In this document: one piece after another, positions 12,418 to 16,506 of the stretch
Position numbering within the stretch: position 1 is the first letter of the stretch
Layout of the letters: each line of letters begins with the position of its first letter
Origin: Streptosporangiaceae bacterium
Lineage (GTDB): Bacteria > Actinomycetota > Actinomycetes > Streptosporangiales > Streptosporangiaceae
Assembly: GCA_030040815.1 (NCBI GenBank)
Contig: JASHSZ010000427.1
Coordinates: forward strand, 1-16,506
Reading direction: 5' to 3'
DNA length: 16,506 nt
Made by a program: the position numbers and the translations under genes
Notes under the pieces: model-generated
Seen by the model: only the letters and a program-made list of their open reading frames with translations
What the model was told of the DNA's origin: nothing
The model's database searches: none

Positions 12418-13416
12418 CTAGGGCGCCAGCCACTGCGCGCCGGGCACGATGGGGGAGACGACCACCTGACCCTCGCACGGCGCCATGCTGGCCGATACGA
12501 CGGAGTGGCCGGCGGTGTTCGGCATGCTGACCTCGACCTGCGTTGCCGCCGGGCATGCCGTGGCGTATGGCTGGTTGGCTGCCGCGCCCACCGGACTGGC
12601 GTAGTACTGCAGATCGAAGCTGCCGACCGCGCCCGGCGCCAGCGCCACCGAGTGCGGCACGACGGCCGGGAACAGGTAGGCCCCGCTCACGGCGTGCACC
12701 ACTGTGGTCGGCAGCGCCCGGCCGGTGCTGTCGAGTAGCTGCAGGCCTGGGTAGCCGTCGAGCCGGCAGCTCACCGACGAGGTGTTGCGCAGGGTAAACA
12801 GCACGCCGACGTGGCCGAGCGCCGCGCCTTCCCCGGTGGCCGCCACGGTCAGCTCGGCCTGGCGGCACTGCGGCCAGGACGCGCTCGCGGCTGGCGCGGC
12901 GGGCAGCACGCGCAGCGACAGCGACGCTCCGGCCAGGCTCGCCTCGGTCTGGGCAGCTCGGCCGCACACGGTGGCAGCCGTCACGCTGGGGCTGACGACG
13001 CCGGAGTGGCGGTAGACGTGCCGGACGAGCAGGCCCGCACTCGGCGGCGGCAGCGATGCGCCTTCGCACTTGCCGGTCACCGTGGCGGTCGTCCCGTCGC
13101 CGAGCGCCACAGTCGCGGTGGCGAGCCTGAGCCACTGCGGGCTGGGCTGCCCTGCGGCCGCCTGAATCCTCAGCATGACGGTGTCACCGGTGAACGGCGC
13201 CTGCGCGCTGCTCTGCAGACTCACAACCGCCCCCGAGCTGGCGCCAGGCGCCGGAGCGGTGGCCGCTGGGTGCGAGCCCGATGCCGAGGACGCAGCCGGG
13301 CCGCTCGGCGTGACCGCGTGCTTACTAGCCGCGCCCGGCTGGCTGCTGCCGCAACTGGCCAGCGCCAGGGTGCCGGCGGTGACGGCTCCCATCATGATCG
13401 CAGGCCAGCGGCTCAT
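12418..13416 (-). CDS. Secreted lipoprotein with PKD-like and DUF4232 domains
   Basis: The 332-residue protein starts MSRWPAIMMGAVTAGTLALASCGSS, a lipoprotein signal with lipobox L-A-S-C22. A Ser/Ala/Pro-rich linker follows to about residue 75. A region at about 75-150 has 'TVALGDGTTATVTGKC' and 'HVYRHSGVVSPSVTAATVCG', the GDG-T and H-x-Y-x-x-x-G spacing of PKD-like beta-sandwich domains. The C-terminal half, from 'CRQAELTVAA' onward ('VLFTLRNTSSVSCRLDGYPGLQLLD'), matches DUF4232. Paired cysteines suggest disulfides outside the membrane. The protein is probably anchored on the cell surface; its ligand is unknown. ATG 13416 has GGAGGGG six bases upstream and gives the correct signal peptide. 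It diverges from the LtrA gene. Confidence 0.83.
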   Translation of the reverse strand: MSRWPAIMMGAVTAGTLALASCGSSQPGAASKHAVTPSGPAASSASGSHPAATAPAPGASSGAVVSLQSSAQAPFTGDTVMLRIQAAAGQPSPQWLRLATATVALGDGTTATVTGKCEGASLPPPSAGLLVRHVYRHSGVVSPSVTAATVCGRAAQTEASLAGASLSLRVLPAAPAASASWPQCRQAELTVAATGEGAALGHVGVLFTLRNTSSVSCRLDGYPGLQLLDSTGRALPTTVVHAVSGAYLFPAVVPHSVALAPGAVGSFDLQYYASPVGAAANQPYATACPAATQVEVSMPNTAGHSVVSASMAPCEGQVVVSPIVPGAQWLAP

Positions 13417-13609
13417 CAGGATCCCCTCCCCGGCACCGGCTGCGGCAAACGCCTGCCATGAGTGGATCACGGCCGGCCGGGCTGCTGGCAGCGCGACGCG
13501 CCGAGACCGGCCTGCTCAGGCCGTCACCGGTCTGGGCAGGCCAGGGCGGGCGTCGGACTAGTCCCAAGCGGGCACAACCTGCCCCGGACAGACCGAAAGG
13601 ACACCTGCG

Positions 13610-14815
13610 GTGGGTGCTGGCAGCCGTGTGCTGGCCGTGACGGGGCTGCTGCGGCGTCCGCTGCTCACCGAGGAAGCCCACCAGGTCACCAGCTTCGAGG
13701 TGTTCTTCGACCTGGTCTTCGTGTTCGCCGTCATCCGGGTGACGAACTTCATCACAACCCCGCTGACGTGGGAGAGCCTGGCCGAGGGCAGCCTGCTCGT
13801 GCTGCTGCTGTGGTCGACCTGGTCCGCTTACGCCTGGGTCGGCAACCAGACTCGTGCCGACACCGGCCTGCTGCGGGCCGGGGTGACGGTGTCGATGGCG
13901 GCGATCTTCGTGGCCGGGCTCGTCATGCCGGAAGCGTGGGACGACCACGCGCCGCTCGACCCGCCCGTGGTGCTGGCGGTGGCGTTCGCGGTCGCGCGGG
14001 TGATCTACCTAGCCCTGTACCTGCGGGCAACTGCGGGGGAGCGACTGGTCCGCAGCCAGCTGCTGCTCGACACGGTCCCGCAGTCACTCGCCCTGATCGC
14101 GATCATCCTCGGCGCGGTGATCGGCGGCGCTGCGCAGGCCGCAGCGTGGGCCGTGGCGTTCACGGTCGACTTCAGCGGCGGCAGGGGTAGCTCCGGGGTG
14201 CGGGGCTACCGGCTGCGCAGTCCGCGCCACTTCGCCGAGCGGCACACCCTCGTGATGATCATCGCGCTCGGCGAGACGCTGATCGCGGTGGGCGAGGGCG
14301 CTGGGACCACGATCACCCACCGGCTTGTGATCGGTGCGGCGGTGCTTGGCCTGGCCATGGTGGTGTCCCTGTGGTGGCTCTACGCCGCCTGTACCGCCGC
14401 GGCGCAGCGGGCCCTGGAGCAGACCGACGCGGCCCGGCGCGCGAAGATGGCCAGAGACGCCTACACCCTCGCTCACCTGCCGCTCATCGCCGGCGCGCTG
14501 TACCTCGCTGCCGGAGTGGAAGAGGTGATCAGTCACGTCAGCACCGGCAGCCCGGCGCACGCGACGGTGGCCTTCGGCTGGCTGGCGGCGATCGCCCTGT
14601 ACGGGGGCGTGGCGCTGTACCTGGTCGGCCGGGTGGCCTTCGTCCGGCTCACCGCCGGGCCGGTGTCAGTGCCGCAGCTCGTCGGCGCGGGCGTGACGGT
14701 GCTGCTGCTGCCGGCCGGCGCGAGCCTGCCGGCGGTGGCGGCCCTGGGCCTGCTGTGCGTCCTGGTGGCCTTCATCGCCGGGTACGACCGGCACGTCGCG
14801 CCCAGGCCGGCCTGA
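13610..14815 (+). CDS. LtrA-family (low temperature requirement A) membrane protein
   Basis: The 401-residue protein has about ten to twelve hydrophobic helices. The family signature near the start is 'SFEVFFDLVFVFAV' at 28-41, and the second is 'RHFAERHTLVMIIALGETLIAVGEG' at 206-230, with conserved His, Glu and Arg residues inside or beside helices. LtrA was named from Listeria growth at low temperature; its molecular role is not settled. The GTG start at 13610 has GAAAGGA eight bases upstream. It stands divergent from the lipoprotein gene, and no promoter was identified in the 193-base space between them. The 12-base palindrome CAGGCCGGCCTG ends at its stop codon. Confidence 0.88.
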   Translation: MGAGSRVLAVTGLLRRPLLTEEAHQVTSFEVFFDLVFVFAVIRVTNFITTPLTWESLAEGSLLVLLLWSTWSAYAWVGNQTRADTGLLRAGVTVSMAAIFVAGLVMPEAWDDHAPLDPPVVLAVAFAVARVIYLALYLRATAGERLVRSQLLLDTVPQSLALIAIILGAVIGGAAQAAAWAVAFTVDFSGGRGSSGVRGYRLRSPRHFAERHTLVMIIALGETLIAVGEGAGTTITHRLVIGAAVLGLAMVVSLWWLYAACTAAAQRALEQTDAARRAKMARDAYTLAHLPLIAGALYLAAGVEEVISHVSTGSPAHATVAFGWLAAIALYGGVALYLVGRVAFVRLTAGPVSVPQLVGAGVTVLLLPAGASLPAVAALGLLCVLVAFIAGYDRHVAPRPA

Positions 14816-14823
14816 CGACCCTC

Positions 14824-14859
14824 AGCGCGGCGAGTGCCCTCGGCGCGGCGAGTGCCCTC
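14824..14859 (+). repeat. Two tandem copies of an 18-bp repeat
   Basis: Copies at 14824-14841 and 14842-14859 are identical except for the first base, with core GCGCGGCGAGTGCCCTC. They lie between the LtrA stop and the CoA-binding protein start. Each copy holds an in-frame GTG (14834 and 14852) for the downstream gene, but neither has a ribosome-binding site. They look like a local slippage duplication. Confidence 0.7.
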
Positions 14860-14890
14860 ATCGGCGTGCGGGGCCCAGTCTGCTCGGAGT

Positions 14891-14905
14891 TACCGTGGCT
14901 CCGTG
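14891..14905 (+). promoter_or_regulatory. Possible leaderless promoter -10 for the CoA-binding protein gene
   Basis: TACCGT (14891-14896) fits the actinobacterial TANNNT -10 pattern, and the GTG start at 14903 begins seven bases after it. No properly spaced ribosome-binding site exists. No -35 element was found, so support is limited. Confidence 0.3.
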
Positions 14906-15319
14906 ACCGATACCGACTCGATCGTCGAGCGCATCCTCACCGGCTACCACACCATCACCGTGGTCGGGGCCAGCGCGCACGCGGCCAAGGCGGCGCACAC
15001 GGTGCCCGCGCACATGCAGCGGCACGGCTGGCGCATCATCCCGGTCAATCCGCACGCTGACCAGATCCTCGGCGAGCCCGTCTACCGCAGCCTCGGGGAC
15101 GTGCCCCGGCCGGTGGGCCTGGTCGACGTTTTCCGGCCAGCGCCGCAAACGGCTGACGTCGCCCGCCAGGCGGTCGCGGTGCGCGCGACCGCGCTGTGGC
15201 TGCAGCTAGGCATCGTGTCGGCGGAGGCGCGCGCCATCGCCGAGAGCGCAGGACTGCTGTACGTCGAGGACCGCTGTCTGGCCATCGAGCAGCGCAGACT
15301 CGGCGTCTCCCCGCCGTAA
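14903..15319 (+). CDS. CoA-binding domain protein (YccU-like, CoA_binding_2)
   Basis: The 138-residue protein is a single Rossmann domain: a helix 'SIVERILTGYHTITVVGAS' leading into the CoA-binding loop VGASAHAAKAAHTVPAHMQRHGW (21-43), then 'RIIPVNPHADQILGEPVYRSLGDVP', 'VGLVDVFRPA', 'ALWLQLGIVS' and 'LLYVEDRCLAIEQRR'. This is the full YccU/CoA_binding_2 pattern of about 135-145 residues, and such proteins bind CoA alone in the cytoplasm. I chose GTG 14903 because the conserved domain starts there; open frame continues upstream to 14834 through the tandem repeat. It lies 87 bases after LtrA and may be transcribed separately. The biological role of the family is poorly defined. Confidence 0.88.
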   Translation: MTDTDSIVERILTGYHTITVVGASAHAAKAAHTVPAHMQRHGWRIIPVNPHADQILGEPVYRSLGDVPRPVGLVDVFRPAPQTADVARQAVAVRATALWLQLGIVSAEARAIAESAGLLYVEDRCLAIEQRRLGVSPP

Positions 15320-15341
15320 ACAGGCAGGGCGCACGCAGTGG

Positions 15342-15376
15342 CGCGGACATTCTTGGTCCGCGAGACATGGCTCGCG
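15342..15376 (+). promoter_or_regulatory. Two overlapping, mutually exclusive hairpins before the last SDR
   Basis: CGCGGAC (15342-15348) pairs perfectly with GTCCGCG (15356-15362). CGCGAG (15359-15364) pairs perfectly with CTCGCG (15371-15376). The bases 15359-15362 belong to both stems, so only one can form fully. The pair lies in the 83-base space between the CoA-binding gene and the SDR gene. It could end the upstream transcript, act as an attenuator, or be a double operator; no T-tract follows. Confidence 0.4.
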
Positions 15377-15402
15377 GCGTCGCGTGCTGGTAGGCAGGCG
15401 GC

Positions 15403-16266
15403 ATGACAGGAAATGCGGATGTCGTGGCTCCTGGGCGGGTGGCGGTGGTCACGGGTGCGGCGAGCGGGATCGGCTTCGGTCTGTGCGAGCGCTTTGTGGC
15501 CGAGGGCATGCGCGTGGTGATGGCCGACATCGAGGAGCCCGCCCTGACCGAGGCCTGCGCCGCGCTGGCCGGCCGGGGCGGCGCTGTGCTGCCCGTGCCG
15601 ACCGACGTGTCGAGGGCCGAGCAGGTGGCGGCCCTGCGTCAGGCGGCCATCGCCCAGTTCGGCGCCGTGCACGTGCTGTGCAACAACGCCGGGGTAGGCG
15701 GGCCGCACGGGCTGCTGTGGCAGATTCCCGCCGGTGACTGGGAGTGGGTGCTCCGGGTGAACCTCGGCGGCGTGATCAACGGCATCCGCGCGTTTGTCCC
15801 GCTGCTGGCGGAGCAGGACGCCGCGCACGTGGTGAACACGGCCTCGGTCTTCGGGGTCTTCGCTGGCGCGCTCGGGCCCTATGGCATCTCCAAGCACGCC
15901 ATCGTCGCCCTGTCAGAGACGCTCTACTTTCAGCTGCAGTCGGTCGCCCCGCACGTCGGCGTGTCCGTGCTCTGTCCGGGAGCGGTGCGGACCCGGTTCG
16001 GCTCCTCGGCACGGAACCGGCCAGCGTGGGCCGGTCCCGCGGCTGCGCTCACCGAGTCCGAGCGAGCGAGCGCGGAGCGCTTCGACCAGCTGAGCGCCAC
16101 GGGCGCCGACGCTGCCGACGTCGCCGCGGCCGTGGTAGCGGGCATCCGCAGCTCGCGGTTCTACATCCTGACGTCCAGCAACCGCAACGACGCGATCGTG
16201 CGTCGGGGCACCGAGATCATCGCGGGCGGGCCGCCAGCTGCCCCGTTCCCTAGCGCGCCGGGCTGA
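15403..16266 (+). CDS. Classical short-chain dehydrogenase/reductase
   Basis: The 287-residue protein has TGAASGIG at 17-24, D42 at the end of strand 2 (which favours NAD(H) over NADP(H)), NNAG at 94-97, N120, S148 in 'NTASVF', and Y160-x-x-x-K164 (YGISK), so the complete catalytic set is present, unlike the SDR at 2761-3483. 'CPGAVRTRF' at 191-199 is the usual segment after the active site. The extended C-terminal part ('RASAERFDQL...FYILTSSN') is typical of SDRs of about 280-290 residues acting on hydrophobic alcohols or ketones. The substrate is unknown. ATG 15403 lies after a weak AGGCAGG ribosome-binding site. It is the last gene in the window. Confidence 0.9.
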   Translation: MTGNADVVAPGRVAVVTGAASGIGFGLCERFVAEGMRVVMADIEEPALTEACAALAGRGGAVLPVPTDVSRAEQVAALRQAAIAQFGAVHVLCNNAGVGGPHGLLWQIPAGDWEWVLRVNLGGVINGIRAFVPLLAEQDAAHVVNTASVFGVFAGALGPYGISKHAIVALSETLYFQLQSVAPHVGVSVLCPGAVRTRFGSSARNRPAWAGPAAALTESERASAERFDQLSATGADAADVAAAVVAGIRSSRFYILTSSNRNDAIVRRGTEIIAGGPPAAPFPSAPG

Positions 16267-16506
16267 GTTTCGCCTGTCCAGTGTGATCCGCGCCACTGTG
16301 GCAATGCACCGTGCGCTTACGGGCGTTAACCATGAGTAACAGATAGCACCCAGGCGCGAAGTTAGTGCCCCGAGCACAGTGCCGCCGTGACCCGCGGCAC
16401 GTTCGCGCGCCCTGGCCGGTGTCGCGGTAGTAGTCAGCGCAGGGCAGGTTTCCTGGGTTTCGCCGAGCGCCCCCCCGCTCCCGAACAAAGGCTCATCGGT
16501 GCACTT
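16267..16506. other. Right-edge intergenic region with weak hairpins
   Basis: I see no supported gene in these 240 bases. A weak hairpin of CAGTG (16279-16283) with CACTG (16294-16298) could terminate the SDR transcript. GAGCG (16465-16469) pairs with CGCTC (16476-16480) around six C residues. The stretch 16321-16350 is less GC-rich than its surroundings and might hold a promoter, but no convincing -35/-10 pair was found. Confidence 0.4.

Noticed and set aside
12278..13135. Second minus-strand open frame overlapping the lipoprotein
   Set aside because: It is a shifted frame of the same strand with an Arg/Gly-rich product; the lipoprotein frame has the signal peptide, lipobox and DUF4232.
14803..14814. 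12-base palindrome CAGGCCGGCCTG at the LtrA stop codon, considered as a terminator
   Set aside because: It has no loop and no T-tract, and most of it is coding; such palindromes are frequent at this GC content.
15913..16488. Minus-strand open frame reaching into the right-edge intergenic region
   Set aside because: Most of it is antisense to the canonical SDR, it lacks a ribosome-binding site and it shows no domain.

Overview
The window is a stretch of very GC-rich bacterial chromosome, almost certainly from an actinomycete. Support comes from strong third-position GC, many GTG starts, an F420-type PPOX fragment at the left edge, an R2lox-like di-metal oxidase, an HsaA-like flavoprotein, and DUF4232 and LtrA family proteins, all common in Actinobacteria. 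No rRNA, tRNA, CRISPR array, insertion sequence, integrase or phage gene is visible. The species cannot be fixed from this sequence alone.

Layout, left to right. (1) 1-174 is the 3' end of a PPOX/F420-type flavin-fold protein, followed by a class A FAD monooxygenase (293-1492) that ends on a strong hairpin. (2) A DUF4331 protein (1649-2626) sits alone between two GC-rich hairpins. (3) A leftward operon (5124 down to 2761) encodes a 98-residue unknown with a CxxC, a class I SAM methyltransferase, a protein made of two tandem muconolactone-isomerase-like domains, and a short-chain dehydrogenase (SDR) whose catalytic Tyr is Ala. (4) Divergent from it, a rightward operon (5325-7480) encodes a TetR regulator, an R2lox-like oxidase and a small SCP2-like protein. 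(5) A leftward DMT/EamA-type transporter follows, then a four-helix membrane protein gene that appears frameshifted, a leftward YCII/DGPF protein and a leftward GNAT acetyltransferase. (6) Further leftward genes encode an acyl-CoA-dehydrogenase-fold (HsaA-like) monooxygenase, a ketopantoate-reductase-like enzyme and a DUF4232 lipoprotein. (7) Rightward genes at the right edge encode an LtrA membrane protein, a CoA-binding protein and a canonical SDR.

The most interesting part is 2761-7480, two divergent operons around one TetR gene. The oxidase keeps the six metal ligands of the R2lox family and the Val/Tyr pair that forms an ether cross-link in the characterised Mycobacterium tuberculosis protein, and it lacks the R2 radical Tyr. 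It overlaps by its ribosome-binding site with the SCP2-like gene. Because R2lox proteins bind a fatty-acid-like ligand and SCP2 folds carry lipids, I infer a lipid-oxidising module in which the SCP2-like protein presents the substrate. The divergent operon could process or modify a related compound. This is a hypothesis from gene order and motifs; no substrate is shown.

The rest looks like ordinary accessory or secondary catabolic gene content. Several short regulatory-looking structures are recorded, including a probable leaderless TetR promoter, a dyad upstream of the YCII gene and two overlapping, mutually exclusive hairpins before the last SDR.
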